Positions 1 through 7,171 of a DNA stretch of 64,000 nt are shown piece after piece. A program made the position numbers and the translations under genes. The stretch covers positions 439-64,438 of the forward strand of contig CACXJZ010000014.1 in the NCBI GenBank assembly GCA_902768105.1, read 5' to 3'. The stretch is from an uncultured Prevotellaceae bacterium. GTDB lineage: Bacteria; Bacteroidota; Bacteroidia; Bacteroidales; Bacteroidaceae. The notes below the pieces were generated by a model. That model made no database searches, had not been told where the DNA came from, and saw only the letters and a list, made by a program, of their open reading frames with translations. Position 1 is the stretch's first letter. Every line of letters begins with the position of its first letter.

Positions 1-42
1 GGGGAGGCTCAAGATCCCGAAGAGGGCGACGGGGCGATTTGA
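1..42 (+). CDS. C-terminal end of an unidentified plus-strand gene (partial)
   Basis: The first reading frame runs from the window edge to a TGA at 40-42 and encodes GEAQDPEEGDGAI, a short acidic, glycine-rich tail. A rho-independent terminator for the same strand follows at 72-99, which supports a plus-strand gene ending here. The other two forward frames are also open at the edge, so the frame choice is only likely. Thirteen residues are too few to name a family. The first nine bases resemble half of the GGGGAGG repeat family found elsewhere in the window, so this tail may itself be partly repeat-derived. Confidence 0.3.
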   Translation, partial: GEAQDPEEGDGAI

Positions 43-71
43 AAAAACAATCTCTCTTTAAGTTCGATGAT

Positions 72-104
72 AAAGCCCGCCTGCGAAGGTGGGCTTTTTA
101 TTTA
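72..104 (+). terminator. Rho-independent terminator
   Basis: AAGCCCGCC pairs with GGTGGGCTT across a six-base loop, followed by a T-rich run. The T-run is on the plus strand, so it ends the gene entering from the left edge. Confidence 0.8.
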
Positions 105-107
105 TTG

Positions 108-170
108 AAACAGGTACCCGTCCCTAGGTTCCATAACGCAATATGACAGGTGCCAGGTCCATGACTCAAT
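108..170. repeat. Degenerate copy of the TGACAGG/CCTGTCA repeat with a CCTAGG motif
   Basis: ATGACAGGTGCCAGGTCCAT at 143-162 resembles the start of the 28-bp palindromic repeat found intact at 1220 and 2489. Just upstream, CAGGTACC at 111 and CCTAGG at 123 look like further pieces of intergenic repeats. It lies between the terminator and the end of the TonB-C gene. Confidence 0.5.
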
Positions 171-181
171 CGGACGTGACC

Positions 182-1030
182 TTATTTAAAATTGATGGGG
201 AGCGTGAACTGCACACGGACGGGTTTGCCATACATCTTGCCTGGCTTCCACTTGGGCATGGCCTTCATCACACGGAGTGTTTCGGCATCTACTGCGGGAG
301 AAACAGACCTGGTGATTTTTATATCGGAGAGGGAGCCGTCCTTCTCAACAACAAACCGTACGATACAACGCCCAACCTCCTCCTGAGGCTTGACATTCTC
401 AGAAAGCCACTTGAATAACGCATCTTGGCCACCATAGAATTGCGGCATTTCTTCAGCAAAGTCGTACACTTTGTTTTCATCAGGCTTCTTCTCTTCTGCG
501 TCACTCAGATATGGCTCAAGGTCCAATGCATATTCACGTACATCGAAATGGTATTCATACCTGAATCGGATGGCCTTGCCGTTCTTCTTGGCAGGCGTCC
601 AATTATGCATGGTTTTTATGATGCGCGTAACCTCTCTTCTTACTGATGGCAGCAGTTTGGTGGTCTTCTTCTTGGCATTTTCATCCCAACCCTGCACCTG
701 TATGTTCGTGAGCTTGCCGTTAGGCTCAACCACGAAAGAGATGAACACATTTTCGTAGTCCTGAGCATCAGCTGGCTTGCGATAACCATATATCAGCCAA
801 ACTTCTTCATCCTTCAAGCTTCTGAGGTGATGAGCCCTCTCTATGAGGAGCAACTCTCCATTTTGAGTTCTGGTAAACGTCGGAACTGTTATGCTGGCGT
901 CCTGCCTGGCGTCATCATACGTGTAAATCTTGCCCTGAGCCTGTACGACAACAGTCATCATACAAAGCCAAAGCGCCAAAAGTGCTTTCTTCCCAAATCC
1001 AATTGAGGTGGTATTCTCTTTCTTTGCCAT
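182..1030 (-). CDS. Secreted protein with two TonB C-terminal-like domains
   Basis: 282 residues from an ATG at 1030. A TTG 27 bases upstream is in frame but would overlap the -7 promoter box, so I prefer the ATG. A signal peptide is visible (KKALLALWLCMMTVVVQAQG, cut after AQA). Two copies of the TonB-C fold follow: about residues 85-165 (FVVEPNGKLTNIQVQGW ... MHNWTPAKKNGKAIRF) and about 190-282 (MPQFYGGQDAL ... FVVEKDGSLSDIKI ... MPKWKPGKMYGKPV, ending in LPINFK). TonB-C domains normally contact outer-membrane receptors or act as periplasmic adaptors, but this protein has no proline-rich spanning region. It is probably a periplasmic TonB-C-fold protein, not a true energy transducer. No TonB-dependent receptor gene is adjacent. 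Confidence 0.8.
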   Translation of the reverse strand: MAKKENTTSIGFGKKALLALWLCMMTVVVQAQGKIYTYDDARQDASITVPTFTRTQNGELLLIERAHHLRSLKDEEVWLIYGYRKPADAQDYENVFISFVVEPNGKLTNIQVQGWDENAKKKTTKLLPSVRREVTRIIKTMHNWTPAKKNGKAIRFRYEYHFDVREYALDLEPYLSDAEEKKPDENKVYDFAEEMPQFYGGQDALFKWLSENVKPQEEVGRCIVRFVVEKDGSLSDIKITRSVSPAVDAETLRVMKAMPKWKPGKMYGKPVRVQFTLPINFK

Positions 1031-1054
1031 ATTTAAGTTTAAGTTTTCTGCCAA

Positions 1055-1062
1055 CAAAGATA
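1055..1062 (-). promoter_or_regulatory. Bacteroidota promoter for the TonB-C protein
   Basis: Minus-strand -7 box TATCTTTG lies 24 nt before the ATG at 1030. A TTTG -33 element is complementary to CAAA at 1084-1087, 21 nt further upstream. Confidence 0.7.
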
Positions 1063-1435
1063 CAAAAAAATATTTACATTATTCAAAAAAAACGATTATT
1101 TTACGGCTGACACAAAAAATCCTCGCTATTCTCACGAACGGCGAGGGGGATCATTAACTCAAAATCTACAATAATACTATGAAAAAATCTCACATGAGAG
1201 TGAGGTATGTATGTCAGATATGACAGGAACCAGATACCTGTCATTCGCAATTCTGTTGCTTTTTTACCCGTGATTCTTGACCCCCGTGATTCTTCTTTTG
1301 GTCCTCCCTTACTTTACCCAGGGTTAACCCTACCCTAACCCACGAGGTCATAGGTCAAAGTGGCAAGAACAAGCATTTTCTCCTGCTTTTCGTAAGTTTA
1401 ACGGGGAAAGAGGACAATAATTAAAAAAGAATTTG
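1063..1435. other. Intergenic region between divergent promoters, no supported gene
   Basis: It contains a GC-rich dyad at about 1118-1146 (CCTCGC...GGCGAGG), a 28-bp repeat at 1220-1247, and a short direct repeat CCGTGATTCTT near 1268 and 1284. A 14-codon frame, MKKSHMRVRYVCQI, spans 1180-1224 and ends inside the 28-bp repeat. It could be the stub of a disrupted gene but is too short to call. Confidence 0.5.
1220..1247. repeat. 28-bp palindromic repeat, left copy
   Basis: The copy starts ATGACAGGAACC and ends CCTGTCATTCG. TGACAGG and CCTGTCA form a 7-bp stem around a 9-base loop. It differs at one base from the copy at 2489-2516, in the same orientation. The two copies bracket the DUF3791/DUF3990 cassette. 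Confidence 0.85.
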
Positions 1436-1443
1436 TAACTTTG
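1436..1443 (+). promoter_or_regulatory. Bacteroidota promoter for the DUF3791/DUF3990 cassette
   Basis: -7 box TAACTTTG, 25 nt before the ATG at 1469. It shows the cassette is transcribed from its own promoter. Confidence 0.75.
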
Positions 1444-1468
1444 CGGCAAAAATCAAACAACGACGATT

Positions 1469-1690
1469 ATGGCCGCATCTGTTCTTAATAAGATAGAGTA
1501 CCTCGTCCTGCTCGTGGCAGCCTTTGCCACTCAGAGCAAGATTAGCGAGTCCGAAGCCTACCGTTATCTCAGCCGCTATGGCGCACTGGCTCTCTGCGAC
1601 AAGCATTACGGCATCATGCACACGCTCTCGCTCGAAGAGAATCTCCAGACGCTACGGGATTATTGCCACAGGAAAGGAGGTACGCTATGA
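1469..1690 (+). CDS. DUF3791 family small protein
   Basis: 73 residues. The pattern KIEYLVLLVAAFATQSKISESEAYRYLSRYGALALCDKHYGIMHTLS matches the DUF3791 family, whose members are short helical proteins usually encoded immediately before a DUF3990 gene. The stop codon overlaps the ATG of the next gene in an ATGA (1687-1690), so translation is probably coupled. The role is not established. From the conserved arrangement it may be the partner or antidote of the DUF3990 protein. It is the first gene of a three-gene cassette between 28-bp repeats. Confidence 0.8.
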   Translation: MAASVLNKIEYLVLLVAAFATQSKISESEAYRYLSRYGALALCDKHYGIMHTLSLEENLQTLRDYCHRKGGTL

Positions 1691-2157
1691 CACTATACCA
1701 CGGCTCCACCATCGACATCCCTTGCATTGACCTCACCCTGTCGAAACCTAACAAGGACTTCGGTCGAGCCTTCTACCTTTCCGACGACCGTCAACAGGCA
1801 CTGGAGATGGCACAGTTCCGCGCCGAATTCGAGGAGACCGAGCCTGTGGTCAACGTCTATGAGTTCGACGAGGCTCTCTTCCAACAATTCCGTTACAAAC
1901 GCTTCGAAGCCTACACCGAGGAGTGGGCGCATTTCGTCTATGACCACCGCACCGAACCACACGGTAGGACACTCCACGACTACGACATCGTTTATGGACC
2001 CATCGCTAACGACCGCATCGGTGCACAGATTGCCCGTTACAAGCAAGGCTACATCACCTTTAACGAGTTTCTTCACCGCATCCAGTACATCAAAGGCATC
2101 ACCTTCCAATACGCCTTCTGCACCCAGCGGGCTATTGACAAACTGACAAAGGTATGA
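1687..2157 (+). CDS. DUF3990 family protein (ADP-ribosyltransferase-like fold suspected)
   Basis: 156 residues from the ATG that overlaps the previous stop. An in-frame ATG 24 bases upstream is possible but would lie deeper inside the first gene. The start LYHGSTIDIPCIDL, then GRAFYLSDDRQQALEMA and DYDIVYGPIANDRIG, is characteristic of DUF3990. From memory this family is placed in the ADP-ribosyltransferase superfamily, with the YHGS and GxGFYxT-like motifs corresponding to NAD-binding positions. That assignment is recalled, not computed. Its end overlaps the next gene by ATGA. Toxin, effector or signalling enzyme are all possible, and neighbours do not decide between them. Confidence 0.8.
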   Translation: MTLYHGSTIDIPCIDLTLSKPNKDFGRAFYLSDDRQQALEMAQFRAEFEETEPVVNVYEFDEALFQQFRYKRFEAYTEEWAHFVYDHRTEPHGRTLHDYDIVYGPIANDRIGAQIARYKQGYITFNEFLHRIQYIKGITFQYAFCTQRAIDKLTKV

Positions 2158-2378
2158 ACGTATCTCAGGCAGAATTCCAGAACATGAAGGAGGAGATTGT
2201 GAAGGATCTCATCGCCCGTCTGATGGACGAGCGTGGTCTCACGATGCAGCAGGCTTTCGATGCCGTCTATACCTCGCGCCTCTTTCTGAAGCTCAACAAC
2301 CCCAAAACCGGACTATATTTCCAAAGTTCAGGTTATGTGTATAGCTTCCTCGATAGCGAACTGAAGAGAGAAGTGTGA
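2154..2378 (+). CDS. Small helical protein of the DUF3791/DUF3990 cassette
   Basis: 74 residues, ATG overlapping the DUF3990 stop. The visible signature is IVKDLIARLMDERGLTMQQAFDAVYTSRLFLKLNNPKTGLYFQSSGYVYSFLDSELKRE. Proteins with NPKTGLY...S.GYVY...L..E endings are common third genes next to DUF3990. There is no transmembrane segment or signal peptide. Tight overlap with both upstream genes says the three products are made together, as expected of a complex or a toxin-antitoxin-like unit. Function is unknown. Confidence 0.75.
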   Translation: MNVSQAEFQNMKEEIVKDLIARLMDERGLTMQQAFDAVYTSRLFLKLNNPKTGLYFQSSGYVYSFLDSELKREV

Positions 2379-2488
2379 AGAGAGCAACGAGGGAAATGGC
2401 AGTGCCAACTACAGTTTATACGAACAGACTAACACAAACCGTGTTCGAGCCTGTTATTGCGTATTATTTTGTCTAAGGAGTTAAGAAT

Positions 2489-2516
2489 ATGACAGGAACC
2501 AGGTACCTGTCATTCG
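2489..2516. repeat. 28-bp palindromic repeat, right copy
   Basis: 27 of 28 bases match the copy at 1220-1247 (G for A at the fifteenth base), in the same orientation. It lies 110 bp after the last gene of the cassette and runs directly into a CATCATACAT-type simple repeat (about 2518-2540). Confidence 0.85.
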
Positions 2517-2544
2517 TATGATGTAAGATGTATGATGTATGAAA

Positions 2545-2584
2545 AGACCCCTCCAAACCTCCCCTGTTTAGGGGAGGCTTTTTG
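2545..2584. repeat. CCTCCCC/GGGGAGG hairpin repeat, probable terminator
   Basis: CCTCCCC and GGGGAGG pair around a 6-base loop at 2558-2577 and are followed by CTTTTTG, so this copy could terminate the plus-strand cassette. On the minus strand it reads AGCCTCCCC, loop, GGGGAGGTTTGGAGGGG. This core is shared with copies inside rimO (28702), in the ftsY upstream gap (30200) and in the TPR gene (55155). Confidence 0.75.
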
Positions 2585-2657
2585 TTTTTAGACCTATGGT
2601 TGAGCGCAAAATTGAGCGCAAAAAAAGAGTCCCACAATGTTACTTGTGGAACTCCTT

Positions 2658-2748
2658 TGGCGGAAGGTGAGGGATTCAAACCCCCGATACCCGAAAGGGG
2701 TATACCGGATTTCGAGTCCAGCGCGATCGATCACTCTGCCAACCTTCC
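2658..2748 (-). tRNA. tRNA-Ser (CGA)
   Basis: The minus-strand gene starts GGAAGGT and ends ACCTTCC-G-CCA, with the CCA encoded at 2658-2660. The anticodon stem-loop is CTGGA-CTCGAAA-TCCGG, giving anticodon CGA. A long variable arm (TACCC/GGGTA) fits class II serine tRNA, and the T-loop TTTGAAT is present. It stands alone, with its likely promoter about 115 bases upstream at 2864-2871. Confidence 0.93.
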
Positions 2749-2830
2749 TGATTAAGCGAGGGCAATGATGCTGGCATCAATTGCCGAGCGTGAAGGAAGT
2801 CAATGAAATTAACCTTCCTGATTAAGAGAG
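2741..2830. repeat. Direct repeat overlapping the tRNA-Ser 5' end, with an internal dyad
   Basis: AACCTTCCTGATTAAG occurs at 2741-2756 (containing the complement of the tRNA 5' end) and again at 2811-2826. The 54 bases between hold a long inverted repeat, GGCAATGATGC...GCATCAATTGCC (2761-2785). The insert separates the tRNA from its promoter. It reads like a small insertion that duplicated its target, or a remnant of an attachment site. Confidence 0.6.
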
Positions 2831-2863
2831 GAAAAATCAACTTTCCTTTTTCGAAATCGGATG

Positions 2864-2871
2864 CAAAGGTA
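2864..2871 (-). promoter_or_regulatory. Probable promoter for tRNA-Ser
   Basis: Minus-strand -7 box TACCTTTG. No other minus-strand gene lies between it and the tRNA. Confidence 0.6.
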
Positions 2872-2919
2872 ATACATTATTTCGGAACAGCCAAACATTT
2901 TGACGCCTTTTTGTACTCC

Positions 2920-3501
2920 TTACAGCAGTTTCTGCAATTTCTGGCGTAGCGCTTCGGCTTCGGACTGTCGTATGCGCAGGCGAATGTCGCAGGTATTGTC
3001 GAACGTCTGGCTGACGATGCGGGGCTGCATCTCCTTGACGATGCGCATAACGTCGTTCATCTGCGGATAGGAGAACTGATAGACTATCTCCTCCTCCACC
3101 TGGCGCGTCTCAATAGTGGCATGCGCGAGGGCATCGGCCGCAGCCTCACGATAGGCGACGATGAGTCCGCTGGTGCCGAGGTTGACGCCGCCATAGTAGC
3201 GCACGACGACGATGAGCACATCGGTCAGCTCGTTGGAGTTGATTTGTCCGAGAATGGGCTTCCCTGCCGTTGATGACGGTTCGCCGTCGTCGTTGGCACG
3301 GAACTCCAGCCGCTGCGGTCCGAGCATATAGGCATAGCAGACGTGGCGTGCATCGTAATACTTCTTACGGTAGCCGGCCACGATGTCCTTCACCTCGTCG
3401 GTGGTCTCAACATGGTGGGCAAAAGCGAGGAACTTACTCCGTTTCTCGGTGTAATATCCCTCGCTTGTCTCTTTTATCGTTTTAAACTCGTCGTTGGTCA
3501 T
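2920..3501 (-). CDS. YigZ/IMPACT family protein
   Basis: 193 residues from ATG 3501 (MTNDEFKTIKE). The open frame extends further upstream but only across the DUF1015 gene. The N-terminal IMPACT domain has EGYYTEKRSKFLAFAHHV, then the signature ARHVCYAYMLG ... DDGEPSSTAGKPIL ... VVVRYYGGVNLGTSGLI (about residues 45-115). The C-terminal DUF1949-like ferredoxin fold is about 135-193. The family is linked to translation control through Gcn2/IMPACT homology in eukaryotes; the bacterial role is unclear. It starts 16 bases after the DUF1015 stop, so the two genes probably share a transcript. Confidence 0.92.
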   Translation of the reverse strand: MTNDEFKTIKETSEGYYTEKRSKFLAFAHHVETTDEVKDIVAGYRKKYYDARHVCYAYMLGPQRLEFRANDDGEPSSTAGKPILGQINSNELTDVLIVVVRYYGGVNLGTSGLIVAYREAAADALAHATIETRQVEEEIVYQFSYPQMNDVMRIVKEMQPRIVSQTFDNTCDIRLRIRQSEAEALRQKLQKLL

Positions 3502-3517
3502 CGACGCAAGAACATGA

Positions 3518-4762
3518 TTACGACAGCTTGTGAATGACGAGTCCCGAGCGCAGCTTCGGCTCAAACCAGGTGGCCTTCGGCGGCATAATCTTTCCGCTGT
3601 CGGCAATGTCCATGATCTGCTGCATGGTGACAGGATAGAGCGCGAGTGCAGCACGCATCTCACCGCTGTCTACGCGACGCTTCAGCTCACCCAGTCCGCG
3701 CAGTCCGCCTACAAAGTCGATGCGCTTCGACGAGCGCAGGTCGCCGATGTTGAGTATCTCGTCGAGGATGAGTCGGCTGCTGATATCGACGTCGAGCACG
3801 CCAATGGGGTCGCTGTTGTCGTAGGTGCCTTCCTTCGCCTTCAGGCTGTACCAGTGCTGGTCCAGATAGAGGGAGAACTCGTGCAGCTGCTGGGGCTTGT
3901 AGATGTCCGTGCCCTTGTCGGCAACCTCGAAGTTCACCTGCAGGGCAGCCAGGAATTCCTCCGACGAAAGGCCGTTCAGGTCCTTCACCACGCGGTTGTA
4001 GTCGAGAATGGTCAGCTGGCTGGCCTGAAAACAGACGGCCATGAAGTAGTTGTACTCCTCGTTGCCCGTGTGGTTGGGGTTCTGCTTCTGCTTCTCGGCA
4101 CCCACCAGCGCAGCGGCAGCCGAACGGTGGTGTCCGTCAGCGATGTAGAAGCTCGGCATCTTGTTGAACTCCTTGGTGATGACGTCTATGTCAGCATCGT
4201 CGCTGACCACCCAGAACTGGTGGCGGAAGCCGTCGATGGGCGCAATGAAGTCGTACTCGGGTGCAGTTTGTGCGTAGCGCATGATGAGCTGATTGAGCAC
4301 TTCATTGTCAGGATAGGCAAAGAACACGGGCTCCACGTTGGCATTGTTGACGCGGACGTGCTTCATGCGGTCCTCCTCCTTGTCGCGACGTGTCAGCTCG
4401 TGCTTCTTGATGCGGCCGGCCATGTAGTCGTCGGTATGTGCGCAGACCACCAGTCCGTACTGTGTCTTACCCTGCATGGTCTGGGCGTAGATGTAATACT
4501 GCTCCTTCTGGTCCTGCACCAGCCAGCCCTTGTCCTGGAACATCTGGAAGTTCTCGGCAGCCTTCTCATAGACGCGCGGGTCATACTCGCTGGTGCCTAC
4601 GGGGAAGTCAATCTCGGGCTTGATGATGTGGTACAGACTCTTCTGGTTGTCACCAGCTTCGGCACGTGCCTCTTCACTATCGAGCACGTCGTAGGGACGG
4701 CTCTCTACTTGCTCCACCAGTTCACGCGGTGGGCGTATTCCTTTAAATGGTTTTACTATCAT
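3518..4762 (-). CDS. DUF1015 family protein
   Basis: 414 residues, ATG at 4762. The start IVKPFKGIRPPRELVEQVESRPYDVL and the motifs YFIYAQ-like YYIYAQTM, GLVVCAHTDDY and FYIADGHHRSAAA (about residue 205) are diagnostic of DUF1015. These are roughly 400-residue soluble proteins, often found beside serine biosynthesis genes in Bacteroidota. Those genes are not in this window. The biochemical function is not established, and the conserved DGHHR segment suggests an enzyme. It is transcribed from the TACCTTTG box at 4791-4798 and followed by the YigZ gene. Confidence 0.92.
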   Translation of the reverse strand: MIVKPFKGIRPPRELVEQVESRPYDVLDSEEARAEAGDNQKSLYHIIKPEIDFPVGTSEYDPRVYEKAAENFQMFQDKGWLVQDQKEQYYIYAQTMQGKTQYGLVVCAHTDDYMAGRIKKHELTRRDKEEDRMKHVRVNNANVEPVFFAYPDNEVLNQLIMRYAQTAPEYDFIAPIDGFRHQFWVVSDDADIDVITKEFNKMPSFYIADGHHRSAAAALVGAEKQKQNPNHTGNEEYNYFMAVCFQASQLTILDYNRVVKDLNGLSSEEFLAALQVNFEVADKGTDIYKPQQLHEFSLYLDQHWYSLKAKEGTYDNSDPIGVLDVDISSRLILDEILNIGDLRSSKRIDFVGGLRGLGELKRRVDSGEMRAALALYPVTMQQIMDIADSGKIMPPKATWFEPKLRSGLVIHKLS

Positions 4763-4790
4763 AATGTTTATGTTTTACAAATTTTGTCTG

Positions 4791-4798
4791 CAAAGGTA
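4791..4798 (-). promoter_or_regulatory. Promoter for DUF1015-yigZ
   Basis: Minus-strand -7 box TACCTTTG, 28 nt before the ATG at 4762. Confidence 0.75.
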
Positions 4799-4826
4799 CG
4801 AAATAAAAATGAGAATCTTCAAATCT

Positions 4827-5624
4827 TTAGGGATAAATGTTGATGGCAACGGTAAGATAAGCCGTCAGCTCCGTCAGCAGGAAGAGTGCCCCGCAGCAGT
4901 CGCCCGTGTAGCCGCGCAACCGTCGCCATACGAGCAGATAGACGAAGTACATCGTCAGACAGGGCATGAAGATCATCAGGCTCCAGTCTATGCGTCCCTG
5001 CATCCACCACAGGTAGAGGCCTATGGGCAGCAGTCCCTGCACGGCAAGCCCGATGGCAGCAGCCACGGGGAAGCGCCGATAGACGGTGTGGTTCTTTGCC
5101 GTCTCCTCCGTGCGGGCATAGGGCATCATCTGTATGAGCTGTGCACTCAGCATCTTCGCGTAGGGGTCGGCAGCCAGGATGGTTAGCGCAGCATCGGCCG
5201 GCGATAGCGAACGGAGCGTGAGAAACAGCAGCAGCATGTAGAGGATGAGTGCCAGGACGCCGTAGGTGCCGATGTGCGAGTCCTTCATGATGCTGAGTAT
5301 GCGCTGACGGTCACGTCCCCCACCCCCGAAGCCGTCGAAGAAGTCGGCCAGTCCGTCCTCGTGGAGCGCACCCGTGAGCAGCAGTCGGCTCACAATGGCC
5401 AGCACGATGGCTATCTCGTAACTCATGTACTGTGAGGCACCATAGAGCACGCCCGCCATCACGCCGGCAGTAAGCCAGCCCGTCAGCGGCCAGAACTCGA
5501 CGACCGCCCTGTATGCCTCACGCGGCGGCTGGTAGAGTCGCCAGAAGGGCAGTCGTGTGAAGAAGATGAACGCCGCCCACAGTCGGTCGTACCATCGGTC
5601 AGAAGTATTTTGTAATATTTGCAT
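4827..5624 (-). CDS. cobS: Adenosylcobinamide-GDP ribazoletransferase (cobalamin synthase)
   Basis: 265 residues from ATG 5624, overlapping the end of cobT by 26 bases. CobS is the inner-membrane enzyme that joins adenosylcobinamide-GDP to alpha-ribazole (or its phosphate) in the last step of cobalamin assembly. Visible are FFTRLPFWR near the N-terminus, the metal-binding signature GALHEDGLADFFDGFGGG (about 85-102) and RQRILSIMKDSHIGTYG. About six hydrophobic segments follow. Length is normal for the family. It is the last gene of the cobQ-cobD-cbiB-cobU-cobT-cobS run. Confidence 0.95.
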   Translation of the reverse strand: MQILQNTSDRWYDRLWAAFIFFTRLPFWRLYQPPREAYRAVVEFWPLTGWLTAGVMAGVLYGASQYMSYEIAIVLAIVSRLLLTGALHEDGLADFFDGFGGGGRDRQRILSIMKDSHIGTYGVLALILYMLLLFLTLRSLSPADAALTILAADPYAKMLSAQLIQMMPYARTEETAKNHTVYRRFPVAAAIGLAVQGLLPIGLYLWWMQGRIDWSLMIFMPCLTMYFVYLLVWRRLRGYTGDCCGALFLLTELTAYLTVAINIYP

Positions 5625-6666
5625 TGTCAAAGTTGTTCATTTCGTTCATCATTCGTACGGCGCTGTCGAGTAGCGGGAAGGCACACAGCGCACCTGTGCC
5701 CTCGCCCAGACGCAGTCCGAGCGTCAGCAGCGGACGGGCATGCATCGCGTCGAGCATACGACGGTGTCCGCTCTCGTCGCCACAATGTCCGAAGACCATG
5801 TAGCTCTGTGCCTCGGGATAAAGACGGCAGGCAGCCAGTGCGCAGGCAGTCATGATGAAGCCGTCAACCATTATGATAAGGTGTTGCTCGGCAGCACGCA
5901 GCATGGCACCTATGGCAGTCACCATCTCGAAGCCACCGAAGTATTTGAGGGAAGAAGGAAGAGGGCTGAGGGAAGAAGGTTCAGCTCGGCGGCCCGAAGG
6001 GAAAAGCCAATTTTCAAGCGCCTTCGCCAGCACTTCACGCTTGTGGCGGATGCCGGGAGTGTCGAGACCGGCGCCCGCGCCGATGCACTCGTCGAGGGGA
6101 ATGTCGCAGAACAGACTCATCCAGATGCTCGACGGCGAGGTGTTGCCAATGCCCATCTCACCGATGCAGAGCACGCGGCAGCCGTCAGCCACACAGTCAT
6201 CCACAAGCTCGCAGCCCGTCTCTATAGCCTGGCAGAACTGCTCGTCGGTCATGGCCGGCTCGTAGAGGAAGTTCCGGGTGCCACGGGCTATCTTGCGGTT
6301 GATGATGCCCGGCACGTCCGACAGGTCATGATCCACGCCCACATCGACGATGCGCAGCTTGAACCCATGCTGTCGGCAGAACATGTTGACACCGCCACCG
6401 CCACGCGAGAAGTTCACCATCTGTTGCCACGTCACCTCACGGGGCGACACGCTCACACCCTCACGCTCTATGCCGTGGTCGCCGCCCAGCAGCAGGTGGC
6501 AGGGCGACGTCAGCGCCGGCGTCAGCGTCTGTTGCACGAGACACACCTGCATGGCCAGCTCCTCCAGCCGTCCCAGCGAGCCCTTGGGCTTGTTCAGGTT
6601 GTCAATCTTCTGCTGTATGGCAGGACGCAGCGCCTCGTCGGGTTTCTTAATCGTAAATGTTCTCAT
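5599..6666 (-). CDS. cobT: Nicotinate-nucleotide-dimethylbenzimidazole phosphoribosyltransferase
   Basis: 355 residues, ATG at 6666, sharing four bases with the cobU end. CobT activates the lower-ligand base by transferring phosphoribose from nicotinate mononucleotide, giving alpha-ribazole phosphate. Motifs: NKPKGSLGRLEELA near the N-terminus, GGDHGIEREGVSVSP, GEMGIGNTSPSS, GAGAGLD, and the C-terminal LGLRLGEGTGA that carries the catalytic glutamate. Between ALENWLFPSG and KYFGGFEMVTA lies a non-conserved stretch (RRAEPSSLSPLPSSL) encoded by a purine-rich simple repeat at 5947-5980. The insert keeps frame and sits where the family has a short loop, so the enzyme is probably still active. Confidence 0.95.
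   Translation of the reverse strand: MRTFTIKKPDEALRPAIQQKIDNLNKPKGSLGRLEELAMQVCLVQQTLTPALTSPCHLLLGGDHGIEREGVSVSPREVTWQQMVNFSRGGGGVNMFCRQHGFKLRIVDVGVDHDLSDVPGIINRKIARGTRNFLYEPAMTDEQFCQAIETGCELVDDCVADGCRVLCIGEMGIGNTSPSSIWMSLFCDIPLDECIGAGAGLDTPGIRHKREVLAKALENWLFPSGRRAEPSSLSPLPSSLKYFGGFEMVTAIGAMLRAAEQHLIIMVDGFIMTACALAACRLYPEAQSYMVFGHCGDESGHRRMLDAMHARPLLTLGLRLGEGTGALCAFPLLDSAVRMMNEMNNFDNANITKYF
5947..5980. repeat. In-frame GAGGGAAGAAGG simple repeat inside cobT
   Basis: GAGGGAAGAAGGAAGAGGGC is followed by GAGGGAAGAAGG. On the coding strand it reads as CCTTCTTCCCTC units and translates to SSLSPLPSSL, a serine/proline/leucine insert absent from other CobT proteins as I know them. Confidence 0.6.
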
Positions 6667-7169
6667 TTTATCTTGACTGCTATTCCACTTACCATGAGTA
6701 TCACTTCGTCAGCCTTGGCAGCAATATACTGGTTCATCCACCCTTCCAGGTCGGTAAACCGTCGCTGCAGCGCATTGTCGCTGGTGCCGCCACTGCCTAT
6801 CTCGTTGGTGACGAAGATGAAGGTGGCATCCTGTGCAGTGAAGGCATCAAACTCCTGCTTCACGGCCTCCAGCGTGCCGTCCACATCGGCACCGTCGGTG
6901 AAGTAGTTCGTCAGCCAGAGCGTCACACAGTCAATGACCACAACGCGCCCCGTGACGTCGTGACGGCTCAGCTGCCGTTCCTCCTCAATGTTCGTCCATT
7001 GCGGTCCGCGACGCTCCTGGTGACGCTGTACGCGCTGCCGGAACTCCTCGTCCCAGATGTGTGCCGTAGCCATATACACGGGGTTCGCCGTCAGGCTGAG
7101 TGCCAGCTCTTCTGCCTTGTTGCTCTTTCCTGAGCGTTGGCCTCCGGTGATGAGAATAATTCTTTTCAT
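6663..7169 (-). CDS. cobU: Adenosylcobinamide kinase / adenosylcobinamide-phosphate guanylyltransferase
   Basis: 168 residues. A bifunctional enzyme that phosphorylates adenosylcobinamide and then transfers GMP to it. The Walker A motif GGQRSGKS is at residues 9-16. PVYMATAHIWDEEFRQRVQRHQERRGPQW contains the histidine that is guanylylated in characterised CobU. VVIDCVTLWLTNYF (Walker B) and FVTNEIGSGGTSDNALQRRFTD follow. The gene starts 2 bases after the cbiB stop and its own stop overlaps the cobT start (ATGA), so translation is coupled. Confidence 0.96.
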   Translation of the reverse strand: MKRIILITGGQRSGKSNKAEELALSLTANPVYMATAHIWDEEFRQRVQRHQERRGPQWTNIEEERQLSRHDVTGRVVVIDCVTLWLTNYFTDGADVDGTLEAVKQEFDAFTAQDATFIFVTNEIGSGGTSDNALQRRFTDLEGWMNQYIAAKADEVILMVSGIAVKIK

Positions 7170-7171
7170 AT

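Noticed and set aside
1180..1224. 14-codon frame MKKSHMRVRYVCQI
   Set aside because: Too short to distinguish from chance and it ends inside a repeat; mentioned only as a possible gene stub.
2473..2679. Small minus-strand frame over the G-rich repeat and the tRNA-Ser end
   Set aside because: It consists of repeat sequence and tRNA flank without conserved features.
3530..4843. 437-codon open frame antisense to the DUF1015 gene
   Set aside because: It mirrors the whole DUF1015 frame, has no recognisable domain, and its codons are the complement of a normal coding pattern. The same holds for the long antisense frames at 11285-12541 and 50118-51359.
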